A stretch of DNA of 53,017 bases from Peptoniphilaceae bacterium (lineage in GTDB: Bacteria > Bacillota > Clostridia > Tissierellales > Peptoniphilaceae). The notes beneath the pieces were generated by a model. The model was not told the origin of the DNA and did not search any database. It saw only the letters and a list, made by a program, of their open reading frames with translations. Below, piece by piece: positions 43,713-52,390 of the stretch. Numbering within the stretch: the stretch's first letter is position 1; the number at the start of each line of letters is the position of its first letter. The stretch is from NCBI GenBank assembly GCA_022779285.1, contig JALFST010000042.1, positions 1 through 53,017 of the forward strand, written 5' to 3'. The position numbers and the translations under genes were made by a program.

Positions 43713-44749
43713 GTGAATCGAGATCCGACAGCTATGCCGCTGCGGGAGTAGACATTACCGCAGGCTACCGGGCTGTGGAGCTTATGAAAAAACATATCGC
43801 GCGCACGATGATACCCGGTGTCTGTTCAGACATCGGTGGATTTGGAGGGCTCTTCGAGCTCGATTTAAATGGAATTACGCGTCCCGTTTTGGTAAGCGGC
43901 ACGGATGGTGTAGGGACAAAGCTGAAGCTGGCATTCCTTTTGAACCGGCATAATACCGTCGGCATTGACTGCGTTGCCATGTGTGTCAATGACATTATTT
44001 GTACGGGTGCAAGACCTCTCTTCTTTTTGGATTATATCGCATGCGGAAAAAATGTTCCGGAGCGAATCGAAGCCATTGTTTCGGGAGTCAGTGAGGGATG
44101 CGTACAGGCGGGCGTGGCGCTCATCGGCGGTGAGACTGCGGAGATGCCCGGCTTTTATCCAGAGGATGAATACGATCTTGCGGGATACAGCACCGGAGTT
44201 GTGGACAGGAGCCGCATGATCGACAGCAAGACCATGCAGGCCGGCGATGCTTTGATTGCGCTGCCCTCCTCAGGCGTTCATTCCAATGGATTTTCCCTGG
44301 TGCGCAAGGTTTTTGATATTGAAAATTCGGACATCACACAAAAGGAAGAGGCTCTTGGCGGCAAGTCGCTCGGGGAAGCGCTGCTGACGCCGACAAAGAT
44401 TTATGTGAAGCCGGTTCTCAAGCTGCTGGAGAGAGTCCGTGTTCATGGGATTTCCCATATTACAGGAGGTGGGTTTTACGAAAATATCCCACGCATGATC
44501 CCGGATGGACTTTGTGCGAGAATCTATCGTGATCAGGTGCGTATCTTGCCGATCTTTGAACGGATTGCCAAAGCGGGAAATATCAATGAACATGATATGT
44601 TCAACACCTTTAATATGGGCGTAGGGATGATGCTGGTTGTGCCCGAAGAAGATCGGGAAAAGGCCGTTCACATTCTTCGACAGGAAGGGGAAGAGGCTTA
44701 TTGTGTCGGAAGGATTGTCTCAGGCCCTGAAAAGCTGGTGATGGAATGA
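43709..44749 (+). CDS. purM: Phosphoribosylformylglycinamidine cyclo-ligase (AIR synthetase)
   Basis: 346 residues. SYAAAGVDITAGYRAVELMK at the N-terminus, then SGTDGVGTKLKLAF (ATP site), GGETAEMPGFY and HITGGGFYENIPRM are AIR-synthetase landmarks. The enzyme closes the imidazole ring of FGAM. I start at ATG 43709, which overlaps the purF stop as ATGA and has AAAGGAG upstream; the longer frame from 43676 is inside purF. Confidence 0.97.
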   Translation: MSESRSDSYAAAGVDITAGYRAVELMKKHIARTMIPGVCSDIGGFGGLFELDLNGITRPVLVSGTDGVGTKLKLAFLLNRHNTVGIDCVAMCVNDIICTGARPLFFLDYIACGKNVPERIEAIVSGVSEGCVQAGVALIGGETAEMPGFYPEDEYDLAGYSTGVVDRSRMIDSKTMQAGDALIALPSSGVHSNGFSLVRKVFDIENSDITQKEEALGGKSLGEALLTPTKIYVKPVLKLLERVRVHGISHITGGGFYENIPRMIPDGLCARIYRDQVRILPIFERIAKAGNINEHDMFNTFNMGVGMMLVVPEEDREKAVHILRQEGEEAYCVGRIVSGPEKLVME

Positions 44750-45342
44750 AAAAAATCCGCATTGCAGTCTTTGTTTCCGGAGGAGGAACCAATTTGCAGG
44801 CACTGCTTGATGCACAGCATGCGGGAAAGCTTCCCAGCGGTGAGATCGTATTGGTACTCTCGAACCGAAGAGATGCCTATGCGCTCAAAAGAGCGGCGGC
44901 AGCAGGTGTTCCGACTGTTGTAGTAGAACGGGGCAGTGACTTTGAAGAACGGATTTTGCAGCAAATGGAAAAGCACTCCATTGAATTGATTGTTCTTGCC
45001 GGTTTTATGGCAATCTTAAAAGAAACACTCACCTCGAAATTCAGGGATCGTATGATCAATATTCATCCATCGCTGATCCCTTCATTTTGCGGAAAGGGCT
45101 TTTATGGTCTGCATGTGCACGAAGCAGCTTTGCAATATGGCGTAAAGATCACGGGAGCAACCGTGCATTATGTAAATGAAATTCCGGATGGAGGCAGGAT
45201 CATTCTTCAGGAGGCGGTTCGAGTGGAGGAAAAGGATACGCCGGAAACGCTTCAAAAGCGAGTGATGCGGGAAGCGGAATGGAAAATTTTACCTCAGGCA
45301 ACCGAGATGGTGTGTCAGGCGCTCAATGCGCGGAAAGGATAA
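44746..45342 (+). CDS. purN: Phosphoribosylglycinamide formyltransferase
   Basis: 198 residues. It transfers a formyl group from 10-formyltetrahydrofolate to GAR. Motifs: VFVSGGGTNLQALLDA at the N-terminus and the catalytic region LAGFMAILKE...INIHPSLIPSF, with Asn and His, then GATVHYVNEIPDGG with Asp. FCGKGFYGLHVHEAAL is the usual substrate loop. Its ATG overlaps the purM stop (ATGA). Confidence 0.96.
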   Translation: MKKIRIAVFVSGGGTNLQALLDAQHAGKLPSGEIVLVLSNRRDAYALKRAAAAGVPTVVVERGSDFEERILQQMEKHSIELIVLAGFMAILKETLTSKFRDRMINIHPSLIPSFCGKGFYGLHVHEAALQYGVKITGATVHYVNEIPDGGRIILQEAVRVEEKDTPETLQKRVMREAEWKILPQATEMVCQALNARKG

Positions 45343-45344
45343 TT

Positions 45345-46055
45345 ATGGGATATGAATTGCACACAATGCATGATTTGCTGAAAGGAAATTCTTATGCAGG
45401 TCGCGGTATTGTGGTTGGAAAAGCAAGGGACGGCGCGGCATTGATCGCATATTTTATTATGGGGCGCAGTGCCAACAGCCGAAATCGCATTTTTGTGGAA
45501 AAGCAGGGTGAGCTCTTTACGGAGCCCTATGATTCCGAAAAGGTGGAGAATCCCGGTCTCATTATCTATGCGGCGATTCGCAGATTTCAAAATCACATCA
45601 TCGTCACCAACGGCGATCAGACCGACACCATCTATGAGAGTCTTTGTCAGGGAAAAGGTTTTGCGGAAGCTCTTGAGACCCGCTGCTTTGAGCCGGATGC
45701 GCCGAATTTCACACCGAGAATCAGCGCGATGCTCAGCCTTCGGGAGAAGGATTTTGCCTATGAAATGAGTATTCTCAAAAGTGCCGATGCTGAGGGCAGC
45801 GCTTGTACGCGTATGCACTTTTCTTATCCTGCTTTACCGGGCGTAGGACATTTTATTCACACCTACGTATGTGACGGCAATCCCTTGCCAAGCTTTGAGG
45901 GAGAGCCGGAACGCGTTGCGATGCCCGCCGATTTAGAAGCCTTTACCAAGGAAATCTGGTCTGCGCTGGATGCGTCGAATCGCATTTCACTCTACACGGA
46001 AAGGATTGACCTTTCCGGAGAGCGCAGCTTTCGTTTGATTAACAAAAATGCATAG
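45345..46055 (+). CDS. purO: PurO-type IMP cyclohydrolase
   Basis: 236 residues, resembling the archaeal-type IMP cyclohydrolase (PurO, pfam07826), which closes FAICAR to IMP. Recognisable parts are NSYAGRGIVVGKARDG, FIMGRSANSRNRIF and ITNGDQTD-like VTNGDQTDTIY. It sits directly before a stand-alone AICAR transformylase, so the two replace bifunctional PurH. The start is ATG 45345 after AAAGGATA; a frame extending to 45279 would be inside purN. The position in the operon strongly supports the function. Confidence 0.86.
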   Translation: MGYELHTMHDLLKGNSYAGRGIVVGKARDGAALIAYFIMGRSANSRNRIFVEKQGELFTEPYDSEKVENPGLIIYAAIRRFQNHIIVTNGDQTDTIYESLCQGKGFAEALETRCFEPDAPNFTPRISAMLSLREKDFAYEMSILKSADAEGSACTRMHFSYPALPGVGHFIHTYVCDGNPLPSFEGEPERVAMPADLEAFTKEIWSALDASNRISLYTERIDLSGERSFRLINKNA

Positions 46056-46067
46056 AAAGGATTCATC

Positions 46068-47249
46068 ATGCGCGAATTTGAACTCAAATACGGTTGCAAT
46101 CCCAATCAGAAGCCGGCTCGTATTTACATGAAAAACGGAGAGCTTCCTCTGAGGGTGTTGAATGGAAAACCGGGATATATCAATTTTTTAGATGCACTCA
46201 ATTCCTGGCAATTGGTCAAAGAATTAAAAGCGGCGCTGGGGATGCCGGCAGCAAGCTCCTTTAAGCATGTGAGTCCGACCTCCGCAGCCATCGGTCGTCC
46301 GCTTTCCGAGGCGCTGAAAAAAGCGTGCTTTGTCGATGGATTGGAAGGTCTGGAGGAATCGCCTCTTGCCTGTGCTTATGCAAGAGCCAGAGGAACCGAC
46401 AGACTGAGCTCGTTTGGAGATTGGGCGGCGCTTTCGGATGTGTGCGATGTGACGACGGCACGTCTGATTCGCCGTGAGGTTTCAGATGGAATCATTGCTC
46501 CCGGATATGAGCCGGAAGCCTTGGAAATCCTCAAGACGAAGCGAAACGAAAATTATAATATCGTGGAAATCGATCCGGACTATGTTCCGGAAGCCGTTGA
46601 GACAAAACAGGTTTTCGGTGTGGAATTTGAGCAGGGACACAATTTTGTAAAAATCGATCGAAAGCTCCTCTCCAATTGTGTAACGCGAATCAAGGAGCTT
46701 CCCGATGAAGCGGCGGAGGACCTTGTGATTGCTCTCATCACGCTGAAATATACGCAGTCGAATTCGGTATGCTATGCCTATGACGGTCAGGCAATCGGGG
46801 TAGGAGCGGGACAGCAATCGCGCATTCACTGTACGCGTTTGGCCGGAACTAAGGCGGATACCTGGTTTTTGCGCCAGCATGAGAAGGTATTAAGCCTGCC
46901 CTTCCGTGAGGATTTGCCTCGTCCCGTGCGTGATAATGTGATTGACGGCTATATCAATCAAAATGAGGAGGATGTATGTGCAGAAGGCATATGGCAGAAA
47001 TACTTCACGAAATGTCCGGCGCCTTTTACAGAGGAAGAGAAGAAGAGGTATTTAGCGTCCCGAGATCATGTCAGCCTCGGATCTGATGCTTTTTTCCCAT
47101 TCAGCGACAATATCGAGAGAGCGCACAGAAGCGGCGTCAAATATGTGGCGCAGCCGGGCGGTTCGATTCGTGATCAGGATGTGATTCGCGCTTGTGACGA
47201 ATATGGCATGGTGATGGCCTTTACGGGACTCCGCCTTTTCCACCATTAA
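46068..47249 (+). CDS. purH: AICAR formyltransferase, stand-alone (C-terminal PurH domain only)
   Basis: 393 residues covering only the transformylase part of PurH: the N-terminal MGS-like cyclohydrolase domain is absent. ELKYGCNPNQKPARIYM opens the domain. The catalytic Lys-His pair is in SSFKHVSPTSAAIG near residue 64, and IGVGAGQQSRIHCTRLA and the closing VAQPGGSIRDQDVI are typical. It formylates AICAR with 10-formyltetrahydrofolate; the preceding PurO-type protein would finish the ring. The binding site is GAAAGGA. Symbol purH is used for want of a better one. Confidence 0.93.
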   Translation: MREFELKYGCNPNQKPARIYMKNGELPLRVLNGKPGYINFLDALNSWQLVKELKAALGMPAASSFKHVSPTSAAIGRPLSEALKKACFVDGLEGLEESPLACAYARARGTDRLSSFGDWAALSDVCDVTTARLIRREVSDGIIAPGYEPEALEILKTKRNENYNIVEIDPDYVPEAVETKQVFGVEFEQGHNFVKIDRKLLSNCVTRIKELPDEAAEDLVIALITLKYTQSNSVCYAYDGQAIGVGAGQQSRIHCTRLAGTKADTWFLRQHEKVLSLPFREDLPRPVRDNVIDGYINQNEEDVCAEGIWQKYFTKCPAPFTEEEKKRYLASRDHVSLGSDAFFPFSDNIERAHRSGVKYVAQPGGSIRDQDVIRACDEYGMVMAFTGLRLFHH

Positions 47250-47258
47250 GGAGGAAGC

Positions 47259-48533
47259 ATGAAAATATTAGTCATCGGGGGCGGCGGCAGAGAACATGCC
47301 ATTATTCAGGGGCTCAAGAAAAGTGCAAAAAAACCGATACTTTATGCATGGCCGGGCAATGGCGGCATTGCTCGTGACGCCATATGTGTGGGCACGAATG
47401 CTACAGATATTCAAGGCATGGTGCAGTTTGCAAGGAATGAAAAAATTGATTATGTCGTTGTGACGCCGGATGATCCGCTGGTTTTAGGTGCCGTAGATGC
47501 CTTCGAGGCGGAGGGCATTCCATGTTTTGGTCCGAATGCTCGCGCTGCCATTCTGGAGGGAAGCAAGATTTTTGCCAAGGAGCTGATGAAGAAGTACCGC
47601 ATTCCGACGGCTGCCTATGCTTTTTTTGATGAGCCGGAGGAGGCGCTTGCCTATATGGAAACAGCGCCCGTGCCTACTGTCATTAAAGCTGACGGGCTTG
47701 CGCTCGGAAAGGGTGTCGTGATTGCGCAGACGCGTGCGGAAGCACGGAATGCCATTTGTTCTATGATGAAGGAGCATGTGTTCGGAGCGAGCGGAGATCG
47801 TATTTTAATCGAGGAATTTTTAGAGGGACCGGAGGTTTCCGTTTTAGCTTTTACCGATGGAAAAACTCTGGTGCCGATGATTTCTTCCATGGATCATAAA
47901 AGAGCAAGAGATGGCGATACCGGGCTGAATACGGGAGGAATGGGCGCCGTTGCTCCGAATCCGTATTACACCGCTTCCGTTGCCCAAAAATGTATGGATG
48001 AGATTTTCATTCCTACGATGAAGGCAATGCAGGCAGAGGGCCGCCCTTTCCGAGGATGTCTTTATTTTGGATTGATGCTTACCAAAAAGGGTCCGAAGGT
48101 GATCGAGTATAATTGCCGTTTCGGAGATCCGGAAACGCAAGTGGTGCTGCCCTTGCTGGAAAATGATCTTTTATCCGTATTTCAGGCCGTTACCGAGGAA
48201 CGATTATCCGAGCTTGTTATCCGCTTTCGGGATGAGGCGGCATGCTGTGTTGTTTTAGCCTCGGATGGTTATCCGAAATCGTACGAAAAAGGCTTTCCGC
48301 TTTCTTGGAATCCAAGAGAAGGAATTTCTTATTTTGTGGCGGGAGCCGCTTCCCAAGATGGACATCTTGTAACATCGGGAGGACGCGTACTGGGTGTGAC
48401 GGCTTTAGGAAAAAGCCTGGATTCTGCGATTCATAAAGCATATCAGGCGGTCTGGGACGTTCATTTCGCAAATAAATATTATCGTAGCGATATCGGACGT
48501 TGTGCATTGCAGGCGCAAAAGGAGGAGCGATGA
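47259..48533 (+). CDS. purD: Phosphoribosylamine-glycine ligase
   Basis: 424 residues, an ATP-grasp enzyme joining glycine to phosphoribosylamine. It begins MKILVIGGGGREHAI, with PTVIKADGLALGKGVVIA (ATP binding), LIEEFLEGPEVSVLAF and NTGGMGAVAPNPYY, then EYNCRFGDPETQVVLP. AAGGAGGAAGC precedes the ATG. Its stop overlaps the purL start as ATGA. Confidence 0.97.
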   Translation: MKILVIGGGGREHAIIQGLKKSAKKPILYAWPGNGGIARDAICVGTNATDIQGMVQFARNEKIDYVVVTPDDPLVLGAVDAFEAEGIPCFGPNARAAILEGSKIFAKELMKKYRIPTAAYAFFDEPEEALAYMETAPVPTVIKADGLALGKGVVIAQTRAEARNAICSMMKEHVFGASGDRILIEEFLEGPEVSVLAFTDGKTLVPMISSMDHKRARDGDTGLNTGGMGAVAPNPYYTASVAQKCMDEIFIPTMKAMQAEGRPFRGCLYFGLMLTKKGPKVIEYNCRFGDPETQVVLPLLENDLLSVFQAVTEERLSELVIRFRDEAACCVVLASDGYPKSYEKGFPLSWNPREGISYFVAGAASQDGHLVTSGGRVLGVTALGKSLDSAIHKAYQAVWDVHFANKYYRSDIGRCALQAQKEER

Positions 48534-51500
48534 TATTCCGAACCTATGTTGAAAAAAAGCCGGAATTTGCGGAGGAAGCGAGACAGCTTTTTCATGAGCT
48601 TAAGCAGATGCCGGGCTTTGATGCATTGGAGAGCGTTCGAGTCATCAACCGCTATGACGCAGAGGGCTTGTCGGAGGAGATGTTTCAGCATGCGGTAAAA
48701 ACCGTGCTTTCAGAGCCTCAGGTGGATTTGGTGTATGAAAAACCGGATATCGCAGGCGCACAGGCATTTGTCGTAGAGGCCTTGCCGGGGCAATTCGATC
48801 AAAGAGCGGATTCCGCCGCACAGTGCATACAGATTCTCTCACAGGGAGAGCGTCCTCTTGTACGCAGTGCGAAGGTATATGCTCTTTATGGAGAGCTATC
48901 CGAGAAGTCCCTGGACGCTGTAAAGCATTTTGTGATCAACCCGGTGGAAGCACGGGAAGCCTCGTGGGAGCTTCCGCAGACTCTTTCCTGGTCCTCGCAG
49001 CATCCGGATGCCGTTGCCACTGTGGAGGGGCTGATGGATGCCGGCGAAGAGGATCTGAGGAAACTGTTAAAGGAATATGCTTTCGCGATGGATTTGGACG
49101 ATTTGCGCTTCTGCCAATCCTATTTCCAATCGGAAAACAGGAATCCGACGTTGACGGAGATGCGTGTGATTGATACGTACTGGTCGGATCATTGCAGACA
49201 TACCACGTTTCAAACGGAGCTGGATTCGGTTCGATTTGAGGAAGAGACTCTGCAGATGGCATTTGAAAGATACCTGTCTGTCCGCAAGCAGCTCGGACGC
49301 AGGAAGCCGATCTGTCTGATGGATGTGGCAACCATTGCAGCGCGTTATCTCAAAAAACAAGGCAAATTGGACAAGCTTGACGAGTCGGAAGAAATTAATG
49401 CATGCACCGTAAAAATCAATGTGGATGTCGATGGTGTCAGCGAACCGTGGCTGTTGTTATTCAAAAATGAAACGCACAATCATCCGACAGAGATTGAACC
49501 ATTCGGCGGAGCCGCTACTTGTATCGGAGGCGCCATTCGCGATCCGTTGTCGGGAAGATCCTATGTTTATGCAGCAATGCGAGTGACGGGAGCCGCAGAT
49601 CCCAGGAAGCCTTTGGCGGAGACCCTCCCCGGAAAGCTGCCTCAAAAGAAAATTGTTACAACAGCGGCTGCCGGATATTCCTCATATGGCAATCAGATCG
49701 GTCTGGCAACCGGCATTGTCGATGAAATTTATCATGAGGGCTATGAAGCGAAACGCATGGAAATCGGAGCGGTAATCGCAGCGGCTCCGGAAAAAAATGT
49801 GCGAAGAGCAAAACCTGCGCCGGGGGACGCCGTCATACTCCTGGGAGGCCGCACAGGGCGTGACGGATGCGGCGGAGCAACGGGATCCTCAAAATCGCAT
49901 ACCTTACAATCGTTGGAGCTTTGCGGAGCGGAGGTACAAAAGGGAAATGCGCCCGAAGAGCGTAAGCTTCAACGACTTTTCCGCAATCCGGAGGTGTGTC
50001 GTATGATTAAGCGCTGTAACGATTTCGGAGCAGGCGGTATATCGGTAGCGATCGGCGAGCTGGCACCGGGTCTGGATATCCAATTGGATGCCGTTCCTAA
50101 AAAATACGAGGGCCTGGATGGGACCGAGCTTGCCATCAGCGAATCTCAAGAGCGCATGGCCATTGTGATTGACAGGGATCAGGTCGAGACCATGATCCGA
50201 TATGCGAATGCTGAAAACGTTGAGGCAACGCTTGTTGCGACGGTTACGGAGAAGCCGCGGCTTGTTATGCATTGGCAAGGGCAGGTGATTGTGGATATCA
50301 GCCGGGAATTTCTGGACAGCAACGGCGCTTCCAAACATGTGGATGTGGACGTGGAATCGCCCAAATGGAAATCTCAGCCATTTGCCAAAAATTTTTCGGA
50401 AGGAATGCGAAAAGTGGCGGAGGATCTCAATACCTGCTCCAAGAGAGGCCTTTCCGAGCGCTTTGATTCCACAGTGGGAGCGGGAAGCATACTGATGCCT
50501 TTTGGAGGGAGAATGCAGCGGACACCGATTCAGGCAATGGTGCATCAAATTCCGTTGGAAAAGGGTCATACCGACAGCTGCTCCTTTATGGCATGGGGGT
50601 ATAATCCGAAAATTATGGAGCAAAGTCCCTATCATGGAGCGTATCTTGCCGTAGTTGAGTCCGTGAGTAAGCTCATCTCGACAGGAGCATCTTTTACGGA
50701 CGTTTATCTCAGCTTTCAGGAATATTTTGAAAGACTGGAAAAGGATCCGAAGCGCTGGGGCAAACCTCTTGCCGCTCTTTTGGGCGCATTGGATGCTCAG
50801 CTGGATCTTGAGATCGGAGCGATCGGCGGAAAGGATTCTATGAGCGGAAGCTTTGAGGACCGTCATGTACCTCCGACGCTCGTTTCTTTTGCGGTGACGA
50901 CGGGAACGGCGGGTACGGTTTGCTCTCCGGAGTTGAAAAAGGCAGGAAATTTGCTTTATTGGATTCGACCGAAGGTAGAAAATCAGTTGCCGAAAGCGCA
51001 GTCCTTACGAGCAATCTATGCTGCGATCCATCAGTGGATCCGGGACCGGCAGGTTGTTTCTGCCTATACTCCGGGTATGGGAGGCATCGGGGAAGCCGTC
51101 ATGAAAATGAGTTTCGGCAATCAGTTGGGAGCAGTCTTGAATTCGGATATTGACGAGAGCGATTTATTCCGAGATTGCTATGGCAGCTTTATTGTGGAAA
51201 CAAAACAAAATTTACAAAATGACAATCCGCTTTTTGAAATTCTCTCGCTCGGCACGGTGATTGCAAATCCTGATATCGTGCGAGGTGAAGAGAAAATCGC
51301 AATTGGAGAGCTGCTGGATCGCACAGAGGCGGTGTTGGAAGGCATTTTTCCGAATCATCCCAATACCGAGGAGACCGATCCGGCAGTCATTGCTCCATAC
51401 AAAGGACAGCTTTTCGCGGCATCAAACGGGATTGCCGCACCAAAGGCTTTGATTCCGGTCTCTCCGGGAACCAATTGTGAATATGAGTCGGCCAGGGCGG

Positions 51501-52240
51501 TTACAGAAGCGGGAGCGAAAGCCGAAATTTTTGTGATTAACAATCAAAGTGCGTCTTCCATTCAGCGAAGTGTCGAGGCCTTTGCCGAAGCCATGCACGG
51601 TGCACAAATGGTATTCATACCGGGAGGATTTTCCGGCGGGGACGAGCCGGATGGCAGCGGTAAATTCATCACGGCATTTTTCCAGAGTGCTCCTGTACGG
51701 GAGGCCGTGGAGGATCTGATGGATCATCGTGAAGGATTGATGCTCGGTATTTGTAACGGTTTTCAGGCATTGATCAAGCTGGGACTTTTGCCCTACGGTC
51801 ATATTACCGAGCCTGCGGAAGACTCTCCAACCCTGACTTTTAACACAATCGGACGCCATCAGTCGAAAATTGTACGGACACGTATTGTGTCCACGCTTTC
51901 TCCTTGGTTGTCGCAAACGCAGCCGGGTGAGATCTACTCCGTACCGATTTCTCATGGAGAGGGACGCTTGATTGCCGATGATCTCCAAATTCGAAGGCTT
52001 ATAGAGCAGGGACAAATTGCAACGCAATATGTGGATTTGCAGGGCAATGCCTCTAACGCAATCCAATTCAATCCCAACGGCTCGACGTACGCGATCGAAG
52101 GAATCACCTCACCGGATGGCCGCATTTTAGGGAAAATGGGACATAGTGAGCGCATCGGAAAAAATCTATATCGCAATGTACCTGGCCGGTATGATATCCA
52201 TCTTTTTGATGCGGCAGTCAGGTACTTTCGCGGAAACTGA
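48530..52240 (+). CDS. purL: Phosphoribosylformylglycinamidine synthase, single-chain
   Basis: 1236 residues, the fused type with an N-terminal PurS-like part, two AIR-synthetase-like catalytic halves (YWSDHCRHTTF and FKNETHNHPTEIEPFGGAAT in the first half) and a C-terminal glutaminase with GICNGFQALIKLG (Cys) and SHGEGRLIADD (His). It converts FGAR to FGAM using glutamine. Bacillus uses three proteins instead (PurS, PurQ, PurL); the fused form is common in Clostridia and Bacteroidetes. The start is ATG 48530 with AAAGGAGGAG upstream; the frame to 48500 is within purD. Last gene of the operon. Confidence 0.96.
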   Translation: MIFRTYVEKKPEFAEEARQLFHELKQMPGFDALESVRVINRYDAEGLSEEMFQHAVKTVLSEPQVDLVYEKPDIAGAQAFVVEALPGQFDQRADSAAQCIQILSQGERPLVRSAKVYALYGELSEKSLDAVKHFVINPVEAREASWELPQTLSWSSQHPDAVATVEGLMDAGEEDLRKLLKEYAFAMDLDDLRFCQSYFQSENRNPTLTEMRVIDTYWSDHCRHTTFQTELDSVRFEEETLQMAFERYLSVRKQLGRRKPICLMDVATIAARYLKKQGKLDKLDESEEINACTVKINVDVDGVSEPWLLLFKNETHNHPTEIEPFGGAATCIGGAIRDPLSGRSYVYAAMRVTGAADPRKPLAETLPGKLPQKKIVTTAAAGYSSYGNQIGLATGIVDEIYHEGYEAKRMEIGAVIAAAPEKNVRRAKPAPGDAVILLGGRTGRDGCGGATGSSKSHTLQSLELCGAEVQKGNAPEERKLQRLFRNPEVCRMIKRCNDFGAGGISVAIGELAPGLDIQLDAVPKKYEGLDGTELAISESQERMAIVIDRDQVETMIRYANAENVEATLVATVTEKPRLVMHWQGQVIVDISREFLDSNGASKHVDVDVESPKWKSQPFAKNFSEGMRKVAEDLNTCSKRGLSERFDSTVGAGSILMPFGGRMQRTPIQAMVHQIPLEKGHTDSCSFMAWGYNPKIMEQSPYHGAYLAVVESVSKLISTGASFTDVYLSFQEYFERLEKDPKRWGKPLAALLGALDAQLDLEIGAIGGKDSMSGSFEDRHVPPTLVSFAVTTGTAGTVCSPELKKAGNLLYWIRPKVENQLPKAQSLRAIYAAIHQWIRDRQVVSAYTPGMGGIGEAVMKMSFGNQLGAVLNSDIDESDLFRDCYGSFIVETKQNLQNDNPLFEILSLGTVIANPDIVRGEEKIAIGELLDRTEAVLEGIFPNHPNTEETDPAVIAPYKGQLFAASNGIAAPKALIPVSPGTNCEYESARAVTEAGAKAEIFVINNQSASSIQRSVEAFAEAMHGAQMVFIPGGFSGGDEPDGSGKFITAFFQSAPVREAVEDLMDHREGLMLGICNGFQALIKLGLLPYGHITEPAEDSPTLTFNTIGRHQSKIVRTRIVSTLSPWLSQTQPGEIYSVPISHGEGRLIADDLQIRRLIEQGQIATQYVDLQGNASNAIQFNPNGSTYAIEGITSPDGRILGKMGHSERIGKNLYRNVPGRYDIHLFDAAVRYFRGN

Positions 52241-52270
52241 AAAACAAATCAGAAGAAATTGAAGATCTGC

Positions 52271-52303
52271 AAAAAGGCCGGCGAATAGGACGCCGGCCTT
52301 TTT
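52271..52303. terminator. Strong terminator after purL
   Basis: 13-bp perfect stem (52271-52283 with 52291-52303), seven-base loop, with A-run and T-run as outer arms, so it can work in both directions. It ends the pur operon. Confidence 0.93.
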
Positions 52304-52313
52304 GTGATCGATG

Positions 52314-52342
52314 TTGTCTCATTCCCGGAAAATGTTTATTAT
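52314..52342 (+). promoter_or_regulatory. Promoter of the final lipoprotein gene
   Basis: TTGTCT (52314-52319), 17-base spacer, TATTAT (52337-52342), about 50 bases before the ATG. Confidence 0.65.
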
Positions 52343-52390
52343 AAATATAAGAAATCGGAACGGAAAATCAATACCCAAAGAAGGTGACAT

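Noticed and set aside
49904-50866. 320-codon minus-strand frame inside purL
   Set aside because: Antisense shadow of conserved PurL; no ribosome binding site.
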